A stretch of DNA of 64,000 bases from an uncultured Bacteroidota bacterium (GTDB lineage Bacteria; Bacteroidota; Bacteroidia; Bacteroidales; F082), in the NCBI GenBank assembly GCA_913009685.1, contig CAJVXP010000008.1, forward strand, positions 1 to 64,000, written 5' to 3'. Made by a program: the position numbers and the translations under genes. The notes under the pieces were generated by a model that was not told the DNA's origin, did not search any database, and saw only the letters and a list, made by a program, of their open reading frames with translations. Numbering within the stretch: position 1 is the first letter of the stretch; the number at the start of each line of letters is the position of its first letter. Of this stretch, positions 8,830 through 17,586 are shown in pieces.

Positions 8830-11800
8830 TTATTCGTCTTTTTTGGGCTTTTGCTTGTTTTTATCTTCTGTTTTAATCAGCTTCTTATTCTCCCGTTTAC
8901 CCTCGCGCTGTTGTTTATTATTGAACCCAAGTGTGGAGAGAATACCGCTCAGGTTACTTTTCCAAAGATAGTTGACAAACGATTTTTCCGGATTTCTTTC
9001 GTAATAAACAATTCCTTTTTTCATATGGCCTAAAAACGGGGGATTGTTGTTATTAATCAAGATATTGTTCATCATAAAATTAGCAAACGGGCTGAAAAAG
9101 CCTTTGCTTTTCTGCGCCTTTTTACGGCTATAGAGTCGGAGTTTCAGATTTTTATACATAAAATGGACACTTCCTTTGGCAAAGGTTTCGTTTCCTGTTA
9201 TCATGGGAACCTGCAAACTACCCTTCCCGGAAATAATTGTAATCCCCAATACATTTTCGGTCAACAAATTAAATTGGGTGAGATCAATTTGCCCGGCTTC
9301 AGCTGAAAACCACCATTGCCTGTTCGGTGCAAAATAGGGCATTACCAGCGTGAAATCCAGGTTGGCCTGCTTCATTAATTTCCCTGTTCCGTGAACCGTT
9401 AATACCATACCTGAATCTATCCGCGACAAGTCATTGGTCATGTTTTCAGCGAGGGCATCAAAATTATCGATAAAAAATATTCCGGGATTTTTTGATTTAA
9501 CTACATACTCAAAATAGGATATGAGACTGTTGTGGAGCTGTACGCTATCAATTTTGAATTTATACGGAATACGGCTTAACAATCCGATTATCATGGGCTT
9601 TACGACTTCTCTACGTGGGTAGCGCATGTCTCTTTCAAAACGGAGACTGAAATTATTTAACCGTAGACTCCCAAAGTGGAGAAAATGGTTGTTAAGCAGG
9701 TCATCCGGGTCGAAATTATCCAACATAGCACTTTTTCCGTAAAGTGTTATGCGATCGGTCTGGTATTCAGCTCTTGCAAAAAAATCTTTTCGGTTAAAAC
9801 GTGGCGTAATTGTTATGGAGTCGAAGCTTATCTTTCTTTTTGCCAGATTGACACGTATATCTCTTGTGCGGAAAGTGTACATGCTGTCGCCGCTGATAAT
9901 GGAGCGGTCATTAAGATTGATAAACATCGTGCCAAACAGAGCATCGGATAATTTTCCCGGTAACCGGTTTCCCAGCTGAATGTCGTTGGTGCTGATACCA
10001 AGATTTTTAATATTAATCAGCTTATTCATGTTGTCATACTGATAACTGATGTTGACATTATTAAAAATACTGCTATCCACATGAATACTATTTAAAATAT
10101 GTGTGTACCGGCTGAAAAAATTGCTCCTGAGAAAAGGCAATGACTTTTTCCGCTTAGCGGAATTATTGTTGATGATATTAACCCATAGTTCCGGAACAGA
10201 CCATTTCTTAATGTAAAGTGCATTGTTCTTTCCTGCACTTAAGTTAATATCGTTCAGCGACATATTGTTTATCAGGAAATAAGAGTAAACGGTTTTTAGT
10301 TGCGGATTAAGCATGGAAAGTGAAAAATTGGTGCCTGTAATTCTTTTAATACTTAATCTGTTTTCGGAAGATTGAATGGCTACCCTGTCCGCAACCATCC
10401 GGAATTTTCCCCTGGCATCCGAGAAGGATATCTTTTTTATGGTAAAATCCCAATATTTCATTAGGTTTTGCGGCATTTCTGGCAATAGTACCGGATGTCG
10501 CAAATTGGGATGATATAGCAGGTTTAAATTCTTAATATTGACAATTTGAAGATCAGCGGCTTTATTAATTTTGATTTGCAACTGAGCCTGTTTAAATTTT
10601 ATGCTGTCGTAAACAAAAGTCCAACGGCTGGCCCCTTTGATGGTATCTTTTAAAAAATCTGTCAACTGCAGGTGAGCCTGAGGGCGTTGCACAACGCATT
10701 TCCCAAAAACAAGACTATCGCTGCGCATTAATGCAACATAGTCTAACGAAAGAACATTAATGTATGGAATGTTTATGCCGAATTGCAGACTGCTGTCATT
10801 CAACTGTCTGAGTGAAGTGTTTTGAATTTGCACCGTGCCCGAATTACTATTCAGGACGATTTTTCCCGATTGTGCCGTAAGGTCGTTTTGCCGGATTTTT
10901 GTTTTACGCAGCGTTGCCTCCCATTGTCTGGGTTGGGAAATCAGGTGTAACGAATCATAACCCATCCTGAATCCATGAAGTTTCAGGTCAAATTCGCTGC
11001 TGATTTTAAAGTCCCTCCCCGGTTGCCTGGAGGCCAGGCTAAACCGGCTTTTCCGGAAACGAACATAAGAAATGGCTGTTTTAAACGGTATTTTTATAAA
11101 ACTGTTCCAGTGTTTTGGCGGCAGAGTGTCAGCTGCTTTTACACTATCCTGGTGGTTTTCACTAAAGTTTACCTTATAAAGATAGGCGCCTTGTGCAATC
11201 AGCGTTTGTTTGAAAACCAATGAGTTAAGCCTTGGCCTTGTTAAAGTAAGCGAACGTATTTTGAGGCTGTCCTGTTCTGTAGAGCCGGTTTGAAGAAAAT
11301 GGAGTTTGGATATTTTAAAAAACCGCTTGTCCCAAAGCAGCTTCCCTGTTTCGACAAGTTGCCGGGTGTTCGCTACATCGAGCCTGCTGTTCTCTGCATT
11401 AAAAAAGAGCGAATCGTAATGTATGGCAGCATGAGTACCACTAAGGATTGTGCCCTGCAGGTTGTTGGCATAGAAATTAATTCCGGAGATGTTTAGTTTA
11501 AGGTTATTGTTTGATGCATAGCCAAAGTTTCCGTTTTTTATCCTGATTTTCTCGATTCGAAAATGTTTTAACACAGCTGGAAATGCTATTGGCTTTTGCT
11601 TGCAGCTGCTGCCATGTCTCCAGTCAATTACGGGTGAATCAAGGTCTATGACGAGAAGCTGATTCTTCCCTTCTAATAATCTTTTGTCAGATAAGTTATC
11701 AACAGAAAGTTTTTTAGTGTATAGCCGGGTGGTGAGAGAAGTATCCGTTTTGCAGCGGGTTCTTACATTTAAATTATTAACAATGAGTTGTTCGTTTCCG

Positions 11801-13020
11801 GAAGAGTACTCCGCCTCTCCCGAATGCACGGAAAGCGGGCTTTTTTTTCCTCCGAAATCCAGTTCGCGGTAAGAGACGGAAAGGCTTTTGTAATGAAGAC
11901 TTGTCAACGGGTCATGAATAATACGTTTTGTGGTCCATGCCTTTCGCAATTCAACGTTTATTCGTTTGAGTTTCAGTAGTGTATCATGTTCGTTATTAAT
12001 CCGGAAAAGCTGTATGTGCCTGAGGCTCAGGCTATCCAGAAACAGAATGTCATAGGTGGAAAAAAGGCGGTTAAGAAGGTCAGATGTTGATTTCTCCTCT
12101 TGCTTTTTGTGATGGGATTTGAACGTATAGCTTCCGCCAACCACCTTAATATCGTTGAGTTGCAGGAACATTTTTCCTGTTTTTTTCTGTTTCTTAGTAC
12201 TCAGCCCTCTAATTCTTGTCCATCGTAGAAAAAGTTGGGCTATCGGCGGTTTTGTCAGATTTTTATCTAATGCATTAATTTGTAAGCCACTCAGAAGTAG
12301 GATGTTGGTTCGGGAAGAGTAAAATGCAGAATCGAGTTTAATATCCATCCGGTCAACGGCAGAATATCGATGAAGCGCTCTGATGGCCACTTCGAGTTTT
12401 TCAAAATTTAGCGGATGAAGTGTATCGCGGGCAGCTTTTATGGTTCCCATATATTCTATGGAGATGTTGTACTGCGCACTTCCGTATATCGCTGATCTTT
12501 TTCCCTCATTAAGTTTTATCTTTCCAAAATTTATTCGGGTGCTGCGAATCAAAAACTGAAAATTAAGTTGTGTAATTTCGTGTTTCTGCAAGACTCTGAT
12601 CAAAGAGACCGGATCGAAAGAAAGAGTTTTTGTTTTTGTTCTCAAACTGCTTTCCCCCAAGTTAAATGCAGGTTTTTCAAGTACCAGATTGTCGCAAATG
12701 AATTGCTTATATCGTAAAAGATCCCAAAGGGAAATATTCGTCAGGATGAGTTTTTGAAAATCAGCTTTTTTAAGTGTAGAGCCCAGCGCTTTGTTAAAAT
12801 ATACATTCTTGAAACTTAAGGCGGGTTCGTAAATGGCCAGTGTTTTGGAAAAAACGCCGACATCAATTTTTTTGAAATTCAGGGAAATTTGCCCCTTTGA
12901 CCGCGAGCTCACTGTACGCCGTAAGACGTAAGCAACCCATTGATTGCGGCTGACATACAATGCCATTATCAACAAACCAAGCAGGAAAATAATAGCTAAT
13001 AGTAACCATTTCTTTCTCAT
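8830..13020 (-). CDS. Giant AsmA-like / DUF748-type envelope protein
   Basis: A 1396-residue protein with a single N-terminal membrane anchor (about residues 3-23, LLLAIIFLLGLLIMALYVS) and a short basic start; the rest is a long series of beta-rich segments with recurring L-x-L and 'xxLxNxxxxx' patterns and no enzyme motif. The C terminus (about 1180-1360) reads like the AsmA C-terminal region, ending in a highly charged lysine tail. Known AsmA/TamB-like proteins are anchored in the inner membrane and span the periplasm, where several move phospholipids toward the outer membrane. Many residues are serine, asparagine and lysine. The start codon overlaps the stop of the upstream endonuclease-fold gene (ATGA), so the two are coupled. 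The family call rests on architecture, not on a diagnostic motif. Confidence 0.7.
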   Translation of the reverse strand: MRKKWLLLAIIFLLGLLIMALYVSRNQWVAYVLRRTVSSRSKGQISLNFKKIDVGVFSKTLAIYEPALSFKNVYFNKALGSTLKKADFQKLILTNISLWDLLRYKQFICDNLVLEKPAFNLGESSLRTKTKTLSFDPVSLIRVLQKHEITQLNFQFLIRSTRINFGKIKLNEGKRSAIYGSAQYNISIEYMGTIKAARDTLHPLNFEKLEVAIRALHRYSAVDRMDIKLDSAFYSSRTNILLLSGLQINALDKNLTKPPIAQLFLRWTRIRGLSTKKQKKTGKMFLQLNDIKVVGGSYTFKSHHKKQEEKSTSDLLNRLFSTYDILFLDSLSLRHIQLFRINNEHDTLLKLKRINVELRKAWTTKRIIHDPLTSLHYKSLSVSYRELDFGGKKSPLSVHSGEAEYSSGNEQLIVNNLNVRTRCKTDTSLTTRLYTKKLSVDNLSDKRLLEGKNQLLVIDLDSPVIDWRHGSSCKQKPIAFPAVLKHFRIEKIRIKNGNFGYASNNNLKLNISGINFYANNLQGTILSGTHAAIHYDSLFFNAENSRLDVANTRQLVETGKLLWDKRFFKISKLHFLQTGSTEQDSLKIRSLTLTRPRLNSLVFKQTLIAQGAYLYKVNFSENHQDSVKAADTLPPKHWNSFIKIPFKTAISYVRFRKSRFSLASRQPGRDFKISSEFDLKLHGFRMGYDSLHLISQPRQWEATLRKTKIRQNDLTAQSGKIVLNSNSGTVQIQNTSLRQLNDSSLQFGINIPYINVLSLDYVALMRSDSLVFGKCVVQRPQAHLQLTDFLKDTIKGASRWTFVYDSIKFKQAQLQIKINKAADLQIVNIKNLNLLYHPNLRHPVLLPEMPQNLMKYWDFTIKKISFSDARGKFRMVADRVAIQSSENRLSIKRITGTNFSLSMLNPQLKTVYSYFLINNMSLNDINLSAGKNNALYIKKWSVPELWVNIINNNSAKRKKSLPFLRSNFFSRYTHILNSIHVDSSIFNNVNISYQYDNMNKLINIKNLGISTNDIQLGNRLPGKLSDALFGTMFINLNDRSIISGDSMYTFRTRDIRVNLAKRKISFDSITITPRFNRKDFFARAEYQTDRITLYGKSAMLDNFDPDDLLNNHFLHFGSLRLNNFSLRFERDMRYPRREVVKPMIIGLLSRIPYKFKIDSVQLHNSLISYFEYVVKSKNPGIFFIDNFDALAENMTNDLSRIDSGMVLTVHGTGKLMKQANLDFTLVMPYFAPNRQWWFSAEAGQIDLTQFNLLTENVLGITIISGKGSLQVPMITGNETFAKGSVHFMYKNLKLRLYSRKKAQKSKGFFSPFANFMMNNILINNNNPPFLGHMKKGIVYYERNPEKSFVNYLWKSNLSGILSTLGFNNKQQREGKRENKKLIKTEDKNKQKPKKDE

Positions 13021-14057
13021 GGCTCGTCTGGTTTTTGAAGCATAATATCGACATACACAGGGAGATGGTCACTAAATCCGCCATGATAAGTAAATCCATT
13101 ATATGTACGGTTTGGTTTTAATCTCATCTTTTTTACGTCTTGTTCTAACAGAAACGGCGCATCAAAGATATGAAAGCTTTTGCCAATCACAAAAATGTGT
13201 GCCCCGGCGCATTTGAGATTTTTCGAGCAGAGTATTCTGTCGAACAGCGTCCAGCCGGAAGCACCTTTGATACTACCCTGTGCCAGCCGGAAGTCGTAAT
13301 GTGGCGGAAGAGCAGAAATGTTACAGGCTTTCTGCGGTTGGACAACCCATTGCAAGCCCTTGTCGATAAGGGTTTCGTTAAAATCACCGAGGATAAGTAT
13401 GTAGGCATTGGGTTGCTTTTGGCAAACGGAATCCACTGTATGGCGGAGAATTTTTGCGGCAAGCAGCCTTTTCGATACTGTTGCCATGAGTCCGCCGTAG
13501 CGTGAGGGCCAGTGGTTGATAAAAAGCTGGAGCGTGTCGTTACCAACCCTGCCTTTTACATACAAAATATCGCGTGTTTTCAGACTGCTGTCTGCCGGAT
13601 CATACACGTGGATGGCTTTGGCAAAGAGGGGTTGAAAGCTTTCCTTGCGATAAATAAGTCCAACGTCAATACCACGATGATCGGGCGATTCGAAGTGAAT
13701 GATACCATAGTTTTTGTTTCCCAACGGACTGCTTTTCAGCAAGTCCTCCAGCACAAATTGGTTCTCAATCTCCGCAAAAGCCATGATGTCCATACCGTGC
13801 CATCCGCCCATGGCCGCAATGACTTTGAAAATATGCCGGCGTTTTGTTTTGTAGCGTGCGGCAGACCAATGGTGGTCGCCACCCGGATTAAATTGCTGAT
13901 AGTCGATGGTAGAATCGGCAAAAGGATCGAAATAATTTTCTGTATTATAAAAACCTATTCTGAGAATAGTTTCATGATTTTCTGCAGGCTGACCGGAAAC
14001 GGTAATAATCCATCCAAAAAGAATAAAAAACAGACCGATGAGAAAGAGTTTTTTCAT
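13017..14057 (-). CDS. Secreted endonuclease/exonuclease/phosphatase (EEP) fold protein
   Basis: From the MKKLFL start at 14057 (an ATG five codons upstream is also possible) the protein has a signal peptide (LIGLFFILFGWIITVSG). EEP landmarks follow in order: GFYNTENYFD (the N of the active site), AFAEIENQ (metal-binding Glu), HRGIDVGLIY, INHWPSRYGG, LGDFNETL (catalytic D and N) and GFSDHLPVYV (D-H pair). Members hydrolyse phosphodiester or phosphomonoester bonds in DNA, RNA, lipids or inositol phosphates with a divalent metal. Export implies an extracytoplasmic nuclease or phosphatase, possibly for nucleic-acid scavenging. Its stop codon overlaps the start of the AsmA-like gene by 4 bp. The substrate cannot be told from the sequence. 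Confidence 0.88.
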   Translation of the reverse strand: MKKLFLIGLFFILFGWIITVSGQPAENHETILRIGFYNTENYFDPFADSTIDYQQFNPGGDHHWSAARYKTKRRHIFKVIAAMGGWHGMDIMAFAEIENQFVLEDLLKSSPLGNKNYGIIHFESPDHRGIDVGLIYRKESFQPLFAKAIHVYDPADSSLKTRDILYVKGRVGNDTLQLFINHWPSRYGGLMATVSKRLLAAKILRHTVDSVCQKQPNAYILILGDFNETLIDKGLQWVVQPQKACNISALPPHYDFRLAQGSIKGASGWTLFDRILCSKNLKCAGAHIFVIGKSFHIFDAPFLLEQDVKKMRLKPNRTYNGFTYHGGFSDHLPVYVDIMLQKPDEP

Positions 14058-14176
14058 TGTGAATTGTTGCATACAATTTTACAAAAAATTTTGGTTGAAT
14101 ATGATGGTAACATATTGTTTTTAATAAAATCTTCATTTTTCATAGCAACGCTAGCCGGAGATGAACAAATGTTCAA

Positions 14177-14184
14177 TATCTTTG
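14177..14184 (+). promoter_or_regulatory. Candidate -7 box for the DUF134 gene
   Basis: TATCTTTG fits the Bacteroidota -7 consensus TAnnTTTG and sits 17 bp before the DUF134 start codon. No convincing TTTG -33 box lies 19-21 bp upstream, so the call is weak. Confidence 0.35.
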
Positions 14185-14201
14185 CATCCAAAGTTTATCA
14201 A

Positions 14202-14831
14202 ATGTCGCCACGACCCAAAAGAAGAAGGATACTCAATGAACCCCCGGCTGTTTCCGGCTTTGTGCCGGAAAGCGGCTACTATTCTTATGCTTCGGAGGAT
14301 ACGGTTATATTACTTTTTGAAGAGTATGAGTCTATAAAACTTTCCGACTATGAGCATCTTACGCAATTAGAAGCTTCGAAAAGGATGCATATTTCAAGAC
14401 CCACTTTTACACGTATTTATGAGTCGGCACGTAAAAAAGTAGCCAAAGCTTTTGTTGAAAACAGGCGGATTTCCATTGAAGGCGGACACGTTGAATTTGA
14501 TGCCGACTGGTATCGGTGCAACAATTGCGGTTCGGTCTTTAAACGAAAATCGGGGCAGCAGGCTGATTCGTGTCCGGTATGCAGGGATACACGTATCATA
14601 CCGGCGCAGCAGGCAGTCAACGATTTTCCTGAAAGATGTTGTGGCAGAGGAAACCGTTTCCGCGGAGGCAGAGGTGTTGGAGGGGCTTGCATTTGTCCGA
14701 AATGTGATCATAAAGTTGCACACACAAGGGGAGTTCCCTGCGGTAGTATGCTTTGTCCTCATTGCGATATACGGATGATAAGAGAAGGTTCGGAACATTA
14801 TCAATTAATTTTAAATAAACGGAAAAGATAG
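14202..14831 (+). CDS. DUF134 family putative DNA-binding protein
   Basis: From the ATG at 14202 the protein is 209 residues. It begins MSPRPKRRR, as DUF134 proteins do, and continues into a sigma-70 region 4-like helix-turn-helix (LTQLEASKRMHISRPTFTR, about 57-75) whose KRMHISRPTF core would read DNA. After it comes a Cys-rich half: CNNCGSVFK and CPVC, then CICPKC and CPHC, probably two zinc sites. The open frame extends far upstream (to 13512), but that part is antisense to the EEP gene and is not coding. The next gene, 4 bp downstream, is a NifX-like protein; DUF134 and NifX-like genes are a recurrent pair in anaerobes. It is likely a regulator, but the target is unknown. Confidence 0.85.
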   Translation: MSPRPKRRRILNEPPAVSGFVPESGYYSYASEDTVILLFEEYESIKLSDYEHLTQLEASKRMHISRPTFTRIYESARKKVAKAFVENRRISIEGGHVEFDADWYRCNNCGSVFKRKSGQQADSCPVCRDTRIIPAQQAVNDFPERCCGRGNRFRGGRGVGGACICPKCDHKVAHTRGVPCGSMLCPHCDIRMIREGSEHYQLILNKRKR

Positions 14832-14835
14832 TATT

Positions 14836-15177
14836 ATGTCGAAAAAAAATTTGGCTATGCCACTGGAAAACGGTAATCTGGCGGAACATTTTGGTCACAG
14901 CCGCGAATTTGTCTTTTTTAAGATCGAAGACAGTAAAATTGTAAAAGAGCAGCGTATGGAGCCTCCGCCACATGCGGAAGGAACCATTCCGAAGTGGCTT
15001 GTTGAAAACGGAGCTACAGATGTTTTGGTTGGCGGCATTGGCCCCAAAGCTGTTGAGATTCTTTATAACCATGGCATCAATGTTTATGTGGGTGTCGCAG
15101 TGGACGAAGCAATGAACCTCACGTTGGATTTTATAAACGGGGATCTGAAATTCGGACAAAATTTTTGTCATCATTAA
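14836..15177 (+). CDS. NifX / dinitrogenase iron-molybdenum cofactor-binding-like protein
   Basis: A 113-residue single domain of the NifX/NafY/NifB C-terminal type. Family marks are the N-terminal strand with LAMPLENGNLAEHFGHS (the 'HFG' loop thought to contact the metal cluster), the central LVGGIGPKAVEIL and the ending V...VDEAMNLTLDFINGDL. It ends in CHH. True nitrogen-fixation genes are absent, so a role in nitrogenase is not implied; stand-alone members occur in many anaerobes and archaea and probably bind iron-sulfur or molybdenum-iron clusters. It follows the DUF134 gene by 4 bp and ends 20 bp before the PLP enzyme, suggesting co-transcription. Confidence 0.85.
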   Translation: MSKKNLAMPLENGNLAEHFGHSREFVFFKIEDSKIVKEQRMEPPPHAEGTIPKWLVENGATDVLVGGIGPKAVEILYNHGINVYVGVAVDEAMNLTLDFINGDLKFGQNFCHH

Positions 15178-15197
15178 AAACAAACAAATCAATAAAA

Positions 15198-16379
15198 ATG
15201 GACACAAAAAAAGCAGGATTTAATTCAAAACTGATACATTCGGGAGGCATTGAAGATGCCTTAGGCAGTGCAGTAACACCTATTTATCAAACGTCAACTT
15301 TCCGGTTTAAAAATGCCGATCACGGCGCCCGCTGTTTTTCCGGTGAGGAGAAAGGTTACATATACACCCGTCTGGGAAACCCGACCATCGATGACCTTGA
15401 GAACACGCTGGCAGAGCTGGAAAACGGTTATGCTGCAGTGGTTACATCCTCGGGCATGGCTGCAGTAAACAATGTTTATCTCGCACTTCTCGGTGCCGGA
15501 GACCACATGGTTAGCCACAATTCGGTTTATGGTCCTTCGCGGGGCGTTATGGAAAAGCTTTATCCTAAATTCGGTGTGGAAAGTACCTATGTTGATTGCA
15601 CCAATCTTGAGAATATTGAAAAGGCTATTCAACCCAATACCAAACTTTTGTTTCTCGAAACACCTGCTAATCCTACCATGGGAATTACAGATATTGCCGG
15701 CGCCGTTGACATTGCACATAAGCATAAAGTATTGGTGTGTGTGGACAATACTTTTTGCAGTCCGTACATTCAGAAGCCGCTGGATTTGGGCGCCGACATT
15801 GTTTTGCACTCCATGACCAAGTTTATTAACGGTCATGCTGACGTTGTTGGCGGAGCCGTGATAACGAAAACCAAAGCTCTTTTTGATAACATTGCCTATG
15901 TTATGAAAAATGTAGGTTTCAACATGGACCCGCATCAGGCATGGCTTACCCGCCGCGGACTAAAAACTCTTTCTGTCAGAATAGACAGAGCACAGGAAAA
16001 TGCCATTAAAATTGCCGGGTTTCTGGAAAAACATCCAAAAATCGAATGGGTTTTGTACCCGGGATTAAAATCGCATCCGCAGTATGATTTGGCCAAAAAG
16101 CAGATGGCGGGTCCCGGTGCAATGATGTCGTTTGAGGTGAAAGGCGGCCTTAAGGCCGGGAAAACCGTTATGAATAACGTCCGGTTAGCATTGCTGGCCG
16201 TATCGCTGGGAGGTATTGAAACGCTGATTCAACATCCCGCTTCCATGACGCATTCCAAGTTGTCGGTAGAGGAGAGGCTGGAAGCAGGTATCACCGATGG
16301 TCTGGTACGTCTTTCCGTGGGCATTGAAGATGCTGATGACATTATTACTGATCTTGGCCATGCGCTGTCGCTGGTATAA
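15198..16379 (+). CDS. Trans-sulfuration PLP enzyme (methionine/cystathionine gamma-lyase-like)
   Basis: A 393-residue fold-type I PLP enzyme, chosen start ATG 15198 (an upstream in-frame start lies inside the NifX-like gene). Seen: TPIYQTSTF, YIYTRLGNPT, the substrate-binding TSSGMAA, VDNTFCSPY with the PLP-binding Asp, the Schiff-base lysine K208 in HSMTKFINGHADVVGG, and the C-terminal LIQHPASMTHS. Family members cleave or form C-S bonds of methionine, cystathionine or homocysteine. The loop that carries the catalytic Cys of classical methionine gamma-lyases (YGC) reads YGPSRG here, so a true methionine gamma-lyase is less likely; a cystathionine or homocysteine lyase, or a sulfhydrylase, fits as well. 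The specificity is left open. Confidence 0.85.
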   Translation: MDTKKAGFNSKLIHSGGIEDALGSAVTPIYQTSTFRFKNADHGARCFSGEEKGYIYTRLGNPTIDDLENTLAELENGYAAVVTSSGMAAVNNVYLALLGAGDHMVSHNSVYGPSRGVMEKLYPKFGVESTYVDCTNLENIEKAIQPNTKLLFLETPANPTMGITDIAGAVDIAHKHKVLVCVDNTFCSPYIQKPLDLGADIVLHSMTKFINGHADVVGGAVITKTKALFDNIAYVMKNVGFNMDPHQAWLTRRGLKTLSVRIDRAQENAIKIAGFLEKHPKIEWVLYPGLKSHPQYDLAKKQMAGPGAMMSFEVKGGLKAGKTVMNNVRLALLAVSLGGIETLIQHPASMTHSKLSVEERLEAGITDGLVRLSVGIEDADDIITDLGHALSLV

Positions 16380-16438
16380 AAACTATTGATCTTTCAGGTG
16401 CGGATTCCTGAAACAGATATCGGCTAAATAATAATTTT

Positions 16439-16934
16439 GGTTCTATGTCAATTTGTGTGGGTAAATTAGGATGTCTTGCTGTCGTAAAGGAAAAAGATCT
16501 CAAAAAATTTCAAATAGCAAAGAGACAAATAACAAATAAACCCCAATATTCAGGCATTATTACGAAATAAGTTGACCAAAGCAGACGATGTTATTTTGTG
16601 CGGTAACAAGGCAAAAAACGTAGACATAGCCGTAGCTATGGCGAGGCTTTTTAACGTAGTTAGCGTGCAAAAGAACAAGTCGGAACGGTCAACCTGTTTC
16701 GTAACAATACCTTAATGTCAAAATATTCAAATTTTAGCATGAATAATGGTACATATAATTGTAATCCAAAGCGTAAAGATGGTTGTTTATAGTTACATTT
16801 ATGATTCTAACCTTAAGGGGACTTCTAATACGGTTTTGGTTATTGCTTTTTGAATCATTGATTATTATTTGATATTTGGAGATTGTTATTTGTTATTTAA
16901 TCAAAACGCTATCCACACAAATCGACATAGAACC
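16439..16934. mobile_element. MITE-like element, family A, copy 2 (496 bp, with nested insert)
   Basis: The left end (GGTTCTATG...) and right end (...CATAGAACC) are the same inverted repeats as in the 553-810 element, and the flanking inner sequence matches it closely (TAAATTAGGATGTC on the left; GATTATTATTTGATATT on the right). Two extra blocks make it longer: a palindromic insert at about 16551-16696 and about 90 bp around 16735-16825. No clear target duplication is visible at the ends. No transposase is present. It fills the 558-bp space between the PLP enzyme and yqgE; the 59 bp before it hold nothing recognisable. Confidence 0.7.
16556..16708. repeat. Nested palindromic insert with 22-bp inverted ends
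   Basis: Left arm 16556-16577 (ATTATTACGAAATAAGTTGA...) and right arm 16687-16708 are inverted copies with about three mismatches. The middle carries GACATAGCCGTAGCTATGGC (16623-16642), itself a near-palindrome, and the sequence on both sides of it is roughly complementary, so the insert can fold into one long imperfect hairpin. Compared with the copy at 553-810, most of this block is absent there, but the right-arm end (TTCGTAACAATACC) is shared, which marks where it inserted. Confidence 0.6.
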
Positions 16935-16937
16935 GCA

Positions 16938-17525
16938 TTAATTAAGATTTGGGTTTTGGGGAAATTTGTCCCATAAACGATAATCCTGGCCAAGTTTCCG
17001 GGTAAGCTTTTTCCAAAGCTCATCGGTTTTGGTTTTAAAAATAATATCGGCAGAAGCTGTAACGATAGCCCATGAATTTCTTTTTAGCTCTTCTTTCATT
17101 TGTTGAGCGCCCCAGCCCGAATAACCAATGAAGAACCGGCTGTTTTCCGGGGTGAGACGTTTCAGACGTGCCAGCTCCAGAATATCCTCCATGTTTCCAC
17201 CCCAGTAGAGTCCTTTGAGTACCTGAATGGAGTCGCCAATCTCATTGCCCAGTGTATGTATAAAAAACAAACGACCGGGATCTACTGGTCCGCCAAGAAA
17301 CAACGGAATATCCAACTCGGGAAAATCTTCCGTAACTTCGTTAAGCATTCGGCTTACCGGCTTGTTGAGGATAAGTCCGAAAGAGCCTTCAGGATTGTGC
17401 TCGGCCAGAAGAATGACTGCACGGCCAAAGTAATAATCGCCCATAAAAGGTTCGGAAAGCAACAACCGGCCTTTTGCAGGCTTTAAATTATTGGGTTTTA
17501 TTTGTACCAGCCGGTCGATTTTCAT
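16938..17525 (-). CDS. YqgE/AlgH family protein
   Basis: A 195-residue single-domain protein of the YqgE/AlgH (DUF179) family. Marks are GRLLLSEPFMGDYYFGRAV at the N terminus, the GSFGLILNKP motif, FLGGPVDPGRLFFIHT and the FIGYSGWGAQQ motif near the C terminus; length is normal for the family. The molecular role is not established; AlgH was first linked to alginate regulation in Pseudomonas, and the fold binds an unknown ligand. The gene is divergent from murL, with about 60 bp between the starts. It starts right beside the repeat element. Confidence 0.92.
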   Translation of the reverse strand: MKIDRLVQIKPNNLKPAKGRLLLSEPFMGDYYFGRAVILLAEHNPEGSFGLILNKPVSRMLNEVTEDFPELDIPLFLGGPVDPGRLFFIHTLGNEIGDSIQVLKGLYWGGNMEDILELARLKRLTPENSRFFIGYSGWGAQQMKEELKRNSWAIVTASADIIFKTKTDELWKKLTRKLGQDYRLWDKFPQNPNLN

Positions 17526-17586
17526 TTTTCCGTTTATTACTTTATTTTTACACCCGTTAATTAATCAAAAAACATACCAAACAATT

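Noticed and set aside
13512-14201. A long upstream extension of the DUF134 reading frame
   Set aside because: It lies antisense to the EEP gene, has no protein-like composition, and the DUF134 family starts at the MSPRPKRRR at 14202.
14836-15177. Nitrogen-fixation role for the NifX-like gene
   Set aside because: No nif genes are nearby; stand-alone members are common in non-fixing anaerobes.
17491-17586. An earlier ATG for murL
   Set aside because: The stretch is antisense to the start of yqgE and low in complexity; the family-like sequence begins after it.
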